A stretch of 64,000 nt of DNA from Nostoc spongiaeforme FACHB-130 (GTDB lineage: Bacteria > Cyanobacteriota > Cyanobacteriia > Cyanobacteriales > Nostocaceae): positions 1 through 64,000 of the forward strand of contig NZ_JACJTB010000007.1 of NCBI RefSeq assembly GCF_014698475.1. Reading direction: 5' to 3'. The position numbers and the translations under genes were made by a program. Of the stretch, positions 1-8,841 are shown piece by piece. Position 1 is the first letter of the stretch. The number at the start of each line of letters is the position of its first letter. The notes beneath the pieces are model-generated. The model made no database searches, had not been told where the DNA came from, and saw only the letters and a list, made by a program, of their open reading frames with translations.

Positions 1-93
1 CACACTGATACATCCCGAACTCAGAGGTGAAACGCTGCTGCGGCTACGATAGTTGGAGGGTTGCCTCCTGCCACAATTGCTCGGCGCCAGGTC
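1..93 (+). rRNA. rrf: 5S ribosomal RNA, 3' part (5' end outside window)
   Basis: The first 93 bases match the 3' three quarters of a cyanobacterial 5S rRNA. The universally conserved CCGAACTCAGAGGTGAAACG block lies at 18-37, and the closing-helix strand GCGCCAGGTC at 84-93. The 5' end is cut off by the window edge. 5S rRNA is part of the large ribosomal subunit and normally ends the 16S-23S-5S operon, so an rRNA operon should lie just upstream. A terminator follows 11 bases later. The exact 3' end is inferred from family knowledge. Confidence 0.93.
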
Positions 94-103
94 TCTTTTT
101 CCT

Positions 104-144
104 AAAAAGCTCCTTAGTTCTAACATTGTACTGAGGAGCTTTTT
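104..144 (+). terminator. Rho-independent terminator of the rRNA operon
   Basis: A 15-bp stem pairs 104-118 with 130-144, with one G-U pair. The loop is 11 nt, and A- and T-runs at the two ends serve transcription leaving the 5S gene on the plus strand. Because of the A/T symmetry it could also work in reverse. Confidence 0.9.
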
Positions 145-734
145 AGTATTTATCTCTCTACTTTTAATATTTGCACACAAGAAATATTGAACACAACACG
201 ACAAAGATATATCGCGCTTTAACTTATCTAGTCTGGGGGAGCCTTCAAAATTATCTATACTAATTGCAAAACTTGATAATAATCATAAACTTACTTTTCT
301 AAAACTCTTAAAAAAGCGTCGTTTTGCTAAGGCTGGTAGCGCAGAAGAGAAACGTAGCAAAAATTTGATTTCTTCCCACTTTGTCCATAATTGCTAGACG
401 CTATATATATCAATAGGCTTCAGTTAAAATCCCCCAGCCTGCTGTGATCCCCTTTTGAAAGCAGTGCTGTTTCATTCCCTGAAAGTCCATAATTTACAAG
501 CGTATCAATCAAAAAAGTCAGGTTGTTCAACAACTTAATTTCCTGATGAACCAGGCCATCGCACTTAAATTTTCTGCTTGAAACAGTAATTTTTCGATTG
601 TCGGCTCACTAAAATTTCTGACTGATACTCTTGAAAAAATCCTAATTTGAGCGAATGAAACAGCCCTGGGGGTAGGTGGATTGGGGGATTCTTCTGAAGA
701 TTAAAACTTTAACTGAACTCTATTTATCTATAAA
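145..734. other. AT-rich intergenic stretch with inverted repeats, no gene seen
   Basis: No convincing reading frame was found. An 8-bp hairpin pairs 322-329 with 355-362. A perfect 12-bp inverted repeat (GCTGTTTCATTC at 466-477, its complement at 653-664) frames a 199-bp segment, which could be a MITE-like remnant. No transposase remnant was recognised. Confidence 0.5.
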
Positions 735-1790
735 TTAGACATTTGCTCCAGTTGCAGTTCCACCCAATCGTTGTTGAATTTTGGCTTTAGCTGCTTTAAA
801 TTCTGTAGCGAGTTGCTCACTTTGTTGAGTGTTCAAGTTATTGCGGATGGCAGCAAACATTGTGCTTTCTTCTTGACGAATGTGGTCGCCAACGATATCC
901 ATCAGATTTCTGATTCTATCTTTGAATTCAGAGGTTGAAGGACTCATACCTTTAATTTGATTTAAAAGCCGCTTCATTTCAGCTTGTTCATCATAAAGTT
1001 CTTGGGTATCGCTTTCACCGTAGAAGGAACGAACTCTGGGGTAAACTACTTCCTCTTCAGCTTCAGCATGGGCAGTTAAATCTTTGTAGATTTGACCAAA
1101 GTATTCTTGAATCTTTTGAGGATTATTGCTTTGGAGCAATTCAGTAAACAAGATATTTACTTTGTTATGATCCAAGCGAATCACGTCTTGGATGTTCATA
1201 TCTTGTTTGTCAGAACCTTGGGTAACAGCACTACCTACTGCGCCGCTAAAGGCTGCGATCGCATCTTGAACTCTTGCCCAAATTCCTTGGTCTGCATCTT
1301 GTCCAGTTAACTCACGCACACCTAAGATTTCGAGAATACCTTTGAGTTGCTCTTGGTGAGCGCGGTTTTCAAAGTTAACAGGATTGATAGGCCCAATTGC
1401 TGCCATCACATCAGCACCAACTTTTTGTGCTGCTTTATGTACTAACAAGCCACTCAAAACTTGTTGATGCTTTAATAATTCGTGCTGGGATACTTTTTCG
1501 TAGAAACTCAGCTCCGAGCCTTGCATCAGTTTGCGAACTTGTTCAACCATTTGCTGAACAGTTTGTTTCGGTTCTTGTTGAATACCATACTGCACAATTA
1601 CAGTTTCTATAATGCCCAGATTTTTGCGATCATCTTCCAGAAAATCCCGGATGCGATCAGAGATTTCACTATCTGTACATTCCCTCAAAAATAGCTCTTC
1701 ATTTTCAATCAGTAACTGTTGAACTAATTTAATACTAGCTAATTTACTAGCTATAGCATTACGCTTTGTATCATCTAAAGTTGATACCAT
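735..1790 (-). CDS. Hemerythrin HHE-domain protein
   Basis: The protein has 351 residues. The C-terminal half is a hemerythrin-like four-helix bundle. Its probable di-iron ligands are H208 (in LDHNK), H241 and E245 (in HAEAEEE), and H303 and E307 (in DHIRQEE). Such domains bind oxygen, NO or iron. The N-terminal 190 residues are helical, with H103 and H107, and may be a second divergent helical domain with unknown ligands. The ATG is preceded by a strong GAGGAGA site. There is no signal peptide, so it is probably cytoplasmic. It is divergent from the DUF2993 gene across a 256-bp promoter region. The domain call is secure; the physiological role is unknown. Confidence 0.85.
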   Translation of the reverse strand: MVSTLDDTKRNAIASKLASIKLVQQLLIENEELFLRECTDSEISDRIRDFLEDDRKNLGIIETVIVQYGIQQEPKQTVQQMVEQVRKLMQGSELSFYEKVSQHELLKHQQVLSGLLVHKAAQKVGADVMAAIGPINPVNFENRAHQEQLKGILEILGVRELTGQDADQGIWARVQDAIAAFSGAVGSAVTQGSDKQDMNIQDVIRLDHNKVNILFTELLQSNNPQKIQEYFGQIYKDLTAHAEAEEEVVYPRVRSFYGESDTQELYDEQAEMKRLLNQIKGMSPSTSEFKDRIRNLMDIVGDHIRQEESTMFAAIRNNLNTQQSEQLATEFKAAKAKIQQRLGGTATGANV

Positions 1791-2046
1791 TTTGAAGTTC
1801 TCCTCAAAAATTAATCAGATTATTACTAGTCACAGCTTGTCATAAGACTTAATCATCTTTCCTCTTTCTTTTGAGCGATTAATTGCGTCACTTCAGATAG
1901 AAAGGGATGTTTTTTGAACATAATAAAATCTGATTCTACTTTTGGATATACACAAAAGAAATTTTGTCTCCATCGTTAGATAGATAAAATTTTTAAATTA
2001 TTTTTCTAAATTTTTCAAAGAGAGTCAAACACGAGATAAGAGTGCA

Positions 2047-2787
2047 ATGTCAGAAAGCCCTGGAATCGGAGAGCAAGCACTAAATAAAGCTGCCGAAATA
2101 GGATTATCTAGCCAATTGGATGAGGTAGAAAATCTAGATGTCAATATTAAAACTGACCCACTAAAAATGGTTCAGGGACAAGTAGATGCTGTAGAAATAT
2201 CAGGTGAAGGTTTGGTAATGCAGCAAGACCTCCGAATGGAGGAATTAGAAATGCAAATGGGAAATGTTGCCATCAATCCTTTAAGTGTAGCTTTTGGCAA
2301 AATTGAACTGACTAAACCAACAGAAGCTAGTGCCAGAGTTGTGTTGACTGAAAATGATATTAACCGTGCTTTTAATTCTGAATATGTACGATCGCAACTT
2401 CAAAACCAGAAAGTACATATTAATGGTCAACTCATGAGTATAGAACCGCAATCTGTAGAATTTAGCTTACTTGATCATCAAAAGATATGGCTCAATGCAA
2501 CTATTCAATTAAAGGAAACCTGTGAAACTCAAAAAGTTGCTTTCTCGGCAATACCTAAAGTCAGTGCTAATGGAGAAACTGTATCTTTAGCAAATGTCGA
2601 GTATGGGGAAGGGGATGAAATTTCGCTCGAATTGACAAAAGCTTTAATTGAGCAAACCAGCGAAATTCTGAATTTATCTAACTTTAATTTAGAAGGTATG
2701 AGCTTGCGAGTTAAGCAGATAGAAATAGAACCAGGTAAATTAACTCTGCAAGCAGAAGCTTATGTAGAAAAGATTCCCTCAGCTTAA
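2047..2787 (+). CDS. DUF2993 (LmeA-like) family protein
   Basis: This 246-residue protein matches the cyanobacterial DUF2993 pattern: an N-terminal segment with paired beta strands (roughly 30-95), then a VVLTENDINRAF-type motif near 98-109 that is typical of the family, then alternating strands. DUF2993 includes the mycobacterial phospholipid-binding protein LmeA. No signal peptide or membrane segment is evident. It is followed after 17 nt by the DUF2231 membrane protein, so the two are probably one operon. The function is unknown; lipid or envelope association is inferred from the family only. Confidence 0.75.
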   Translation: MSESPGIGEQALNKAAEIGLSSQLDEVENLDVNIKTDPLKMVQGQVDAVEISGEGLVMQQDLRMEELEMQMGNVAINPLSVAFGKIELTKPTEASARVVLTENDINRAFNSEYVRSQLQNQKVHINGQLMSIEPQSVEFSLLDHQKIWLNATIQLKETCETQKVAFSAIPKVSANGETVSLANVEYGEGDEISLELTKALIEQTSEILNLSNFNLEGMSLRVKQIEIEPGKLTLQAEAYVEKIPSA

Positions 2788-2804
2788 ACAAAGGATAATT
2801 ATTT

Positions 2805-3362
2805 ATGGAAATTATGGAAACTTCAGAAACAACATCGGCTTCTAGTCCTTTTCCCAATATTCCACCGATTATTGAGAGTGATGATCGAGAGTATCGTGAT
2901 ACTGGCGTACCTAGCACAGTTGCGATCGCGGGACATCCTTTACACCCTTTAAGTGTAATTTTCCCGATAGCCTTTTTAGCCGCAGCTTTAGGAAGCGATT
3001 TTGGCTATTGGTTAACTCGTGATTATTTCTGGGCGCGGGCTTCTTTGTGGTTGATTGGACTGGGATTGGTTGGAGGTTTAATTGCAGCTGCGATCGGGTT
3101 AAGCGACTTTTTGAAGATTGAGCGAGTCCGTAAACGCACGGCTGGTTGGGCGCACCTGATCTTGAATGTTTCTATCTTAGTTTTAACGCTGTTGAACTTT
3201 CTTTTGCGTTGGGGTGACGCAGAAGCCCGGATTTTACCTTGGGGATTATTAATATCTCTAGTAGTGGGAACGTTGACTAGTGTTTCTGGGTGGTTTGGTG
3301 CAGAACTTTCCTATCGCCATAAAATTGGTGTAGTAGGGGCTGGTAGTAAAAGATATCCATAA
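2805..3362 (+). CDS. DUF2231 family integral membrane protein
   Basis: The protein has 185 residues and four predicted membrane helices (about 47-65, 81-101, 117-135, 146-163), after a hydrophilic N terminus of about 40 residues. The GHPLHPL motif at 43-49 is the DUF2231 signature. Its histidines have been proposed to bind heme or metal, but this is not established here. An AAGGA site lies about 10 nt before the ATG. A second in-frame ATG at 2814 is an alternative start. It is probably co-transcribed with the upstream DUF2993 gene. Confidence 0.8.
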   Translation: MEIMETSETTSASSPFPNIPPIIESDDREYRDTGVPSTVAIAGHPLHPLSVIFPIAFLAAALGSDFGYWLTRDYFWARASLWLIGLGLVGGLIAAAIGLSDFLKIERVRKRTAGWAHLILNVSILVLTLLNFLLRWGDAEARILPWGLLISLVVGTLTSVSGWFGAELSYRHKIGVVGAGSKRYP

Positions 3363-3675
3363 TTTGATTTGAGATTCAAGTTATGACGGCTAAAATTTTA
3401 ATTTGTAGAAAATGCGTCACAACCGTAACTCAAAAATATTCATCATCTTTTCTTTGCTCATCGTTACAGCGATGGGCTTTTTATTTAGGGATTGCTAACT
3501 AAAAAGATATCCTTCCCCTACACCCCCATATCCTTACAGACGTACACCCTCTTTCAGATCAGAGGGTAGGGTAAAAAATAAACATATCCTCTATTGAAAA
3601 TTGGATATTTTGCTTATGATATATTTGGTTGTATTTTAGGTTGGTTGTGGCTAGGAAAATTAAGGAAAATAGGCA
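3363..3675. other. Intergenic region with one terminator
   Basis: Contains the terminator at 3456-3484 and a short C-rich stretch. The region just before 3676 presumably carries the promoter of the DUF167 gene. No reading frame or RNA was recognised. Confidence 0.5.
3456..3484 (+). terminator. Rho-independent terminator after the DUF2993-DUF2231 pair
   Basis: The 8-bp stem pairs 3456-3463 (GCTCATCG) with 3470-3477 (CGATGGGC, one G-U), with a 6-nt loop followed by a T-rich tract. Confidence 0.8.
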
Positions 3676-3903
3676 ATGCAAAAAAGAGTAAAAGTCAAAC
3701 CTAATTCTAAACAACAAAAAGTTGAAGAACAAGCAGATGGAAGTTTAACTGTATATTTAAAATCGCCGCCGATTGATGGGAAAGCGAATGAAGAATTAAT
3801 TAAGGTTTTAGCTGATAAATTTGATGTGCCGAAGTCTTATGTCAGTATTAAATCAGGTTTATCTTCTCGACAAAAGTTGATTGAAATTCAAACTGAGATT
3901 TAA
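3676..3903 (+). CDS. DUF167 (YggU) family small protein
   Basis: At 75 residues it has the full length of the cyanobacterial DUF167 family (a compact alpha/beta fold). Typical features are the N-terminal VKVKPNSK strand, the central [16 protein letters not shown] helix (about 32-47) and the [12 protein letters not shown] segment near the C terminus. An AAGGAAAA site precedes the ATG. The function is unknown in all organisms. It converges on the flippase-like gene, with 13 bp between the ends. Confidence 0.9.
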   Translation: MQKRVKVKPNSKQQKVEEQADGSLTVYLKSPPIDGKANEELIKVLADKFDVPKSYVSIKSGLSSRQKLIEIQTEI

Positions 3904-3916
3904 TATTCCTACTATT

Positions 3917-4846
3917 TTAGTTATTGGTTTTGACTAAACGTTCATCTAGCCAAGCTAAAGCTGCACCGGATGTCTCTGCTAGGATGCTGATGAGACGATA
4001 TAAAGCGATCGCACTAATCACCACAGCCGAGGGAAAACGATTCTGCAAAAGTGCGATCGCTGTAGCTTCAAATACACCTATCCCCCCAGGCGCACCGGGA
4101 ACTACTAGCCCTAACAGCCAAGCAATACTAAAACCCCCAAATAATAACGGAAATTGGCTAAAGTTGATGGGGTAAATTGCCAACATAGTCAAAATAAACC
4201 CCAAACTACGCAGTCCTAAAAATCCGACTTCTCCTAACAAGGGGCGAAAGGGATAACGTTCAAGATTGATAGTTACTGGTGACTGATTACTATTAAGCGA
4301 TTTTTTATTTTTTAATCTGTATAAAAGGCGAATTACTGGATTTAAAAACCAAGGATGTATGCCACAAAGTATCACAAATAAAATTACAAATTGTAATATT
4401 TGGAGAGCTAAATTAGTCTGAGTCACAGCCAACTGACTGCCAAATAAAACCACAATTATCAAAGCGGCTGCTGCCATAAGTAATGGTTCTAATAAGACAC
4501 TAATGGTTGCTATCCCTCCAGAAATATTGGCATTTTTTGCAGCCATAATCCGCCCATAATAATGCCAAACATTACCCGGAAGATATTTGGCAATATTAGT
4601 TTTTAAATAGGCTTGAATAAATGGAATCGATGGTACGGGTTGATTTAAATCGTGCAAAACCCAAGTCCAAATCCAGCCAGCCCACGTATGTGCTAATAAA
4701 GTTACCCCTGTGGCGATCGCTAAAATTGCCCATCCTGCTGCATCAATTCTGATAGTTGTTACTCCTACCCAATTATCCTTTAAGGCTTTAGCAACAAAAA
4801 ACAGTGTCCCACCCAAAATCAACCAGCGTAAAAATTGCTTCATCAC
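3917..4846 (-). CDS. UPF0104 / LPG-synthase-type flippase domain membrane protein
   Basis: This 309-residue protein is mostly hydrophobic, with about eight membrane helices. It carries the lysylphosphatidylglycerol synthase transmembrane (UPF0104) signatures: NIAKYLPGNVWHYYGR near 88-103 and a C-terminal PGAPGGIGVFEATAIALL block. It lacks the cytoplasmic aminoacyl transferase domain of MprF, so it is not a full LPG synthase. Family members move lipids or polyprenyl-linked intermediates across membranes. The substrate cannot be told from sequence. It is a single gene, convergent with the DUF167 gene. Confidence 0.8.
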   Translation of the reverse strand: MMKQFLRWLILGGTLFFVAKALKDNWVGVTTIRIDAAGWAILAIATGVTLLAHTWAGWIWTWVLHDLNQPVPSIPFIQAYLKTNIAKYLPGNVWHYYGRIMAAKNANISGGIATISVLLEPLLMAAAALIIVVLFGSQLAVTQTNLALQILQFVILFVILCGIHPWFLNPVIRLLYRLKNKKSLNSNQSPVTINLERYPFRPLLGEVGFLGLRSLGFILTMLAIYPINFSQFPLLFGGFSIAWLLGLVVPGAPGGIGVFEATAIALLQNRFPSAVVISAIALYRLISILAETSGAALAWLDERLVKTNN

Positions 4847-5055
4847 TTTAGCTAAGTCTTATCTCTCTACAGTCAGATGTAATTATTACATAATCATTGA
4901 ATATAATGCGACTTAAGCCAGATGTTTGATTAATATTTAGTAATTAATATGGGAAATTGTTGGTCAAACAAAAGTCAACTAAAACAAGAATTTAACTTGC
5001 TTAATTAACTATTAAACCAGTAAATAAACTTGTTCATAGTTGCAAGGAGGTAATG

Positions 5056-5571
5056 ATGACAAATTTAACGGCGTTATGGAAAAACTTCAGAATACGCCAA
5101 GTTATAACAGTATTTTTGGCAGGTATGATTTTGATAGTCAGCACTGCTTGTAGTAGTGGAGATGTGACAGGGGCAAATCCTCAAAATCCTGCTGTACAAG
5201 CTGGTGGTGCAAACAATCCTTATAAGAATGGTGGAGATAAATATACTAGAAATTTAAGCAATAACGCTTATTTATCTTCTAGTTTATTAATTGCTACAAA
5301 TCCAGAATCAGAAATCCTCTACCCTGGTGCAGAAACTCCTCAAGGTAGAGTCGAAAAGGAAAAAGAATTACCAATAATTACAAAGGAAAACTTTCAAAAA
5401 CCTGAACCTGGAAATTTAATTCAAAATGAACCAGATTTAGGAAGTCGTGTGCAAGAACGGCTGGAAACTGTCAAAGAACAATTTCAAGATGCAAGCAGCT
5501 TTGTTAAAGAAAAAGCTGATGAAGCAAGTGCTAGACCAGAATTGCAAAAAAATCCGGCAGTCGGCAGATAG
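5056..5571 (+). CDS. Small lipoprotein, DUF6658-like, copy 1
   Basis: The 171-residue protein has a signal peptide (hydrophobic stretch VFLAGMILIVS) ending in a lipobox, STAC, with the lipidated Cys about residue 32. The mature part is hydrophilic, rich in Asn, Lys and Glu, and ends in a charged helical segment (QERLETVKEQFQDASSF). A very strong AAGGAGG site at 5044-5050 is 5 nt from the second of two tandem ATGs, so that one is chosen (the first is at 5053). The next gene is a paralogue with the same N-terminal design. The DUF6658 name is from memory. The function is unknown. Confidence 0.7.
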   Translation: MTNLTALWKNFRIRQVITVFLAGMILIVSTACSSGDVTGANPQNPAVQAGGANNPYKNGGDKYTRNLSNNAYLSSSLLIATNPESEILYPGAETPQGRVEKEKELPIITKENFQKPEPGNLIQNEPDLGSRVQERLETVKEQFQDASSFVKEKADEASARPELQKNPAVGR

Positions 5572-5641
5572 AATTTTTGTTCTAGTGTGGGAGACTTCCA
5601 TAAATTTTTAACTGATACCAAATTGAAACAGGAGTAAAACT

Positions 5642-6211
5642 ATGAACAGAGTCATTAATTGGTTCAAGAATATTCGCCCTTTGAAAGTGTTAAGTGTTTT
5701 CTTAGCAGGTGTTTTTCTGATTTTGACCCAAGCTTGTAACAGACCTACTATTGCAGGTCAACCACCACAACCCAGCGCCCAATCACCTAATACTGAGCGT
5801 TACGATCCCACCAAATCTTATAACCTCAATTCTCCTGAAGGTGGGATGAATAACTTTAGTGATGTAGATCCGAGAGCGAAAAATTTTGAAAAAGCTGCTA
5901 GAAATCGAGCCGAAGATTTGAGCCGCAATGCCGAAAGAAATATTAACGAAAAAGGTATTGATAGCCCAGAACAATATGCTCGGAATTATCGCCAAGGTAC
6001 ACCTTTACCAGAAAGAATAAAAAACTTAGGTGAAGATATTGGTAGTTCTGTTCAAGGAACAGCCGAAGGTGTAGCGAAGGGAACAAAACGTGGTTTAGAA
6101 AATATCAAAGAAAACACCAGTAATACAGCTCAAGACTTAACTAAAAATGCTCAACGCGCAGGCGAAGATGCTGGTGATACAGTAAACCGGACATTGAGAA
6201 ATATTGACTAG
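5642..6211 (+). CDS. Small lipoprotein, DUF6658-like, copy 2 with LEA-like tail
   Basis: The 189-residue paralogue of the preceding gene has the same signal peptide pattern (SVFLAGVFLILTQAC, lipobox TQAC) and an AGGAG site 6 nt from the ATG. The C-terminal half (about 118-189) is a charged, Ala/Gly/Thr/Lys-rich heptad-like stretch (EDIGSSVQGTAEGVAKGTK and similar) resembling LEA or low-temperature-induced proteins. It sits 70 bp after copy 1, is probably co-transcribed, and is followed by a terminator. A stress role is only inferred from the LEA-like composition. Confidence 0.7.
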   Translation: MNRVINWFKNIRPLKVLSVFLAGVFLILTQACNRPTIAGQPPQPSAQSPNTERYDPTKSYNLNSPEGGMNNFSDVDPRAKNFEKAARNRAEDLSRNAERNINEKGIDSPEQYARNYRQGTPLPERIKNLGEDIGSSVQGTAEGVAKGTKRGLENIKENTSNTAQDLTKNAQRAGEDAGDTVNRTLRNID

Positions 6212-6247
6212 AATTTAGTTAATTTCCAGTAGGAAATAAAAAAGAGA

Positions 6248-6280
6248 GGAGTTAGAATCATTTTTTCTAACTCCTTTATT
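6248..6280 (+). terminator. Rho-independent terminator after the lipoprotein pair
   Basis: A perfect 10-bp stem pairs 6248-6257 (GGAGTTAGAA) with 6265-6274, with a 7-nt loop followed by TTTATTCTT. Confidence 0.88.
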
Positions 6281-6353
6281 CTTATTGGTATATAGCAATC
6301 CTATAGCAATCCTAAATGAGTTGTGAAAAGATATTTTTTTTTAACGAACCGCA

Positions 6354-6382
6354 TAGACGCGCAAGCGGCTTCCAGCAGGGTA
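6354..6382. repeat. 29-bp palindromic dispersed repeat (family 1)
   Basis: The 29 bases from TAGACGCGCAAG to CAGCAGGGTA match, with one mismatch and in reverse complement, the split halves of the element at 21063-21145. Flanking sequence (GAACCGCA, then GGACGCAAAGG) looks like a common Nostoc intergenic repeat into which the 29-mer has been inserted. Confidence 0.7.
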
Positions 6383-6441
6383 GGACGCAAAGGACACAAA
6401 GAAGGAAAAGAAAGAAAAGAAAGAGAATTTCATAAATTATT

Positions 6442-7713
6442 TTACGAATACCAATGTTGCAGGGCAACTCTGTGAACTTCTCGCCAAGGCAGATTGTGTT
6501 GTCTGGCTAATTCGGCGCAGTCTTCATATTCTGGCTGTACATTGGTGATTGATTTATCTGGTGATGTTCCTTGCCATGCGACTTTGACACGTACTTTGCC
6601 ATATTTTGTTTCTACTTGTTGAATTTCTCGTTGCAGGATGGCGCGTTGTTGGGTGGTGCGGCGAATACCTAAAGTGCTGGTTTCACGGAATAAAACTGCT
6701 TCACATTGGGTTAAATTATCCTGATGACAGATAACTGTTAATAAGATACCAGGACGGGATTTTTTCATACCTATGGGTTGGGTGAAGACATCCACTGCAC
6801 CTGCGGCAAATAAGGCTTCAAACACATAGCCAATTGCTTGGGGACTTAAGTCATCAATTTGAGTTTCGAGTACGGAGATGGGTTCTAAAATCGGGCTGAT
6901 TTCTTGAAAATTGCGGACATCTGCCTGAAGGCTGGTGCTTTCACCCAGCCACAGGCGTAGTATATTGGGAATAGGAAGATTGATAGTTCCCGCTCCCAAT
7001 CCCACTTGTTTAAGTGTCATCGATGGCGGATTACCAAATTCTTTGACTAATGTGGTAGCGATCGCAGCTCCTGTTGGTGTTACCAGTTCCTTTTCAATGC
7101 CGTTACTGTAAACCGGGCAACTTCTCATTTCCCATAATTTCAACACTGCTGGCACTGGTACTGCCATTTGACCATGTGCAGCCCGCACTGTACCGCCACC
7201 TGTTGGCAATGCCGCGCAGTAAAGTAAGGGGAATCCTGAGCGATCGCTATCAATGCCCAACCAATCTAAACCCAAACAAGTGCCGACAATATCTACAATC
7301 GCATCCACGGCACCGACTTCATGGAAGTGGACTTTTTCAGGGGCAACCCCATGCACTGCCCCTTCTGCTACTGCTAATTGTTGGAATACTGCTAAACTCC
7401 AAGCTTCCGCCCGTGTTGGTAACTTTGCCTGACGAATCATCTGCTCAATTTCTGGCAGATGGCGGCCATGATGGTGATGATGTTCGTGGTGATGGTGATC
7501 GTGATCATCCTCCACTAAATCCACATGAACCTTAGTTGCCTGTTGACCATTTTTTTGGACAAGTTCCGCTCGTAAATGGTACTCTTGGGCAATTCCTAAA
7601 TCATTTAATTTTGTAACCAAATACTCTACAGGAACACCCAGACTGACTAAGGCTCCCAGGCACATATCGCCAGAAATTCCCGTTGGACATTGAAGATAAG
7701 CTATTTTACTCAT
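6442..7713 (-). CDS. larC: LarC, nickel-pincer cofactor nickel insertion protein
   Basis: The protein has 423 residues. LarC is the CTP-dependent nickel chelatase that inserts Ni into the pyridinium bisthiocarboxylic acid mononucleotide cofactor of lactate racemase-type enzymes. The N terminus carries the family motif CPTGISGDMCLGAL (9-22). A conserved HEVGAVDAIVDIVG block follows, then LVTPTGAA and a C-terminal region with IDDLSPQ. A His-rich loop (residues 71-85, twelve His in 15) is a metal-holding stretch typical of many LarC proteins. It is one continuous frame here, unlike the frameshifted larC1/larC2 of Lactobacillus plantarum. No larB or larE lies nearby. Confidence 0.9.
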   Translation of the reverse strand: MSKIAYLQCPTGISGDMCLGALVSLGVPVEYLVTKLNDLGIAQEYHLRAELVQKNGQQATKVHVDLVEDDHDHHHHEHHHHHGRHLPEIEQMIRQAKLPTRAEAWSLAVFQQLAVAEGAVHGVAPEKVHFHEVGAVDAIVDIVGTCLGLDWLGIDSDRSGFPLLYCAALPTGGGTVRAAHGQMAVPVPAVLKLWEMRSCPVYSNGIEKELVTPTGAAIATTLVKEFGNPPSMTLKQVGLGAGTINLPIPNILRLWLGESTSLQADVRNFQEISPILEPISVLETQIDDLSPQAIGYVFEALFAAGAVDVFTQPIGMKKSRPGILLTVICHQDNLTQCEAVLFRETSTLGIRRTTQQRAILQREIQQVETKYGKVRVKVAWQGTSPDKSITNVQPEYEDCAELARQHNLPWREVHRVALQHWYS

Positions 7714-7809
7714 AGGGGTTAGTCAATAGTCACTCGTCATTAGTTATTATCCCCCTGCTTTCTTGTCTTCCTTGTCTCTCGTCCTCCTTTTCCAAATCAC
7801 CGTGTTTCT

Positions 7810-8469
7810 ATGGCAAAAATTTTCACAGTGCATCCGGATAATCCCCAAAGTCGTCGAATAGAAGAGATAAAGTCTGCGCTCTCACATGGGGCGGTCATGC
7901 TTTACCCTACTGATACGGTCTATGCGATCGGTTGTGATTTAAATGCCAAGTCGGCGGTGGAAAGAGTGAGGAAAATCAAGCAGTTAGCGAATGATAAACC
8001 ACTAACATTTTTATGTCCTTCATTGTCAAATGTAGCGACTTATGCGTTTGTCAGCGATACAGCTTATAGATTGATGAAGCGGCTGATTCCCGGCCCTTAC
8101 ACATTTCTACTCCCCGCCACTAAGTTAGTACCGCGACTGGTACAAAATCCTAAGCGGAAAACAACTGGGATTCGCGTACCGAATCATACTGTATGTCTGG
8201 CTTTGCTAGAAGCGTTAGAAAACCCGATTATTTCCACTTCAGCACATTTGCCAAGTTATGAGGTTGATGATGGGAAATTTAGCTCAGAAGGTGAACCGCA
8301 GCTATCACGGGTAGAGTTATTTGATTATCTGGATAACTTAGTGGATGTAATTGTAGACACTGGTGAAGAACCAACATATCAAGTATCGACAATTTTGGAC
8401 TTGACGGGAGATGAACCAATGATTACAAGACGGGGGTTAGGTTGGGAAGCAGTAGCAGCTTGGGTTTAA
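7810..8469 (+). CDS. YrdC/Sua5 superfamily protein, YciO-type
   Basis: The 219 residues span the whole YrdC domain, with the N-terminal HPDNPQSRRIEE start, the PTDTVYAIGCD nucleotide/threonine pocket motif (about 33-43), the KRKTTGIRVPNH motif and STSAH. The order and wording match E. coli YciO (HPDNPQ start, IRVP, TVIDLTDDTP) more than the essential TsaC/Sua5 threonylcarbamoyl-AMP synthase. The safest call is a YciO-like L-threonylcarbamoyladenylate synthase homologue of unsettled activity. No KPxN-type Sua5 C-terminal domain is present. It probably acts on tRNA or RNA. Confidence 0.85.
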   Translation: MAKIFTVHPDNPQSRRIEEIKSALSHGAVMLYPTDTVYAIGCDLNAKSAVERVRKIKQLANDKPLTFLCPSLSNVATYAFVSDTAYRLMKRLIPGPYTFLLPATKLVPRLVQNPKRKTTGIRVPNHTVCLALLEALENPIISTSAHLPSYEVDDGKFSSEGEPQLSRVELFDYLDNLVDVIVDTGEEPTYQVSTILDLTGDEPMITRRGLGWEAVAAWV

Positions 8470-8841
8470 GAAACATACTTCACAAACTGAAATTGCCGTT
8501 TCGCAAACCTAGGTTAAAAACGCTCCAGTTTGGGGATTGTCATACTAAGTCATGGCTGGGAGTGGGTAGTCAGGATAGGAGTAAAAGTATATCTAGCAAG
8601 GATTTGCACCAATTGTGGACGCGATGCTTATATTTGTGTTGTCTGCAATTTGGTTACGGTGTCAAAAAGCGACACATTACTTTCACTGTAACTTTTTTAA
8701 ATTTCCTACAGTCATATACATAAGCAGTGCTGGCAATGAATCTTGTATGGATGAATACTTAATAACTTTCCAGACAAGAACGTTTTCAGATGCTATCTTT
8801 GCGTTGTAGTTACGGTGCTATACCCTACCCTAGGAAAATTC
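8470..8841 (+). promoter_or_regulatory. Long leader upstream of the HetZ-family gene
   Basis: These 372 bp hold no convincing gene. The stretch runs in the same direction as both neighbours, so it probably contains the promoter and 5' leader of the HetZ-family gene. No riboswitch or clear operator was recognised. Confidence 0.35.
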
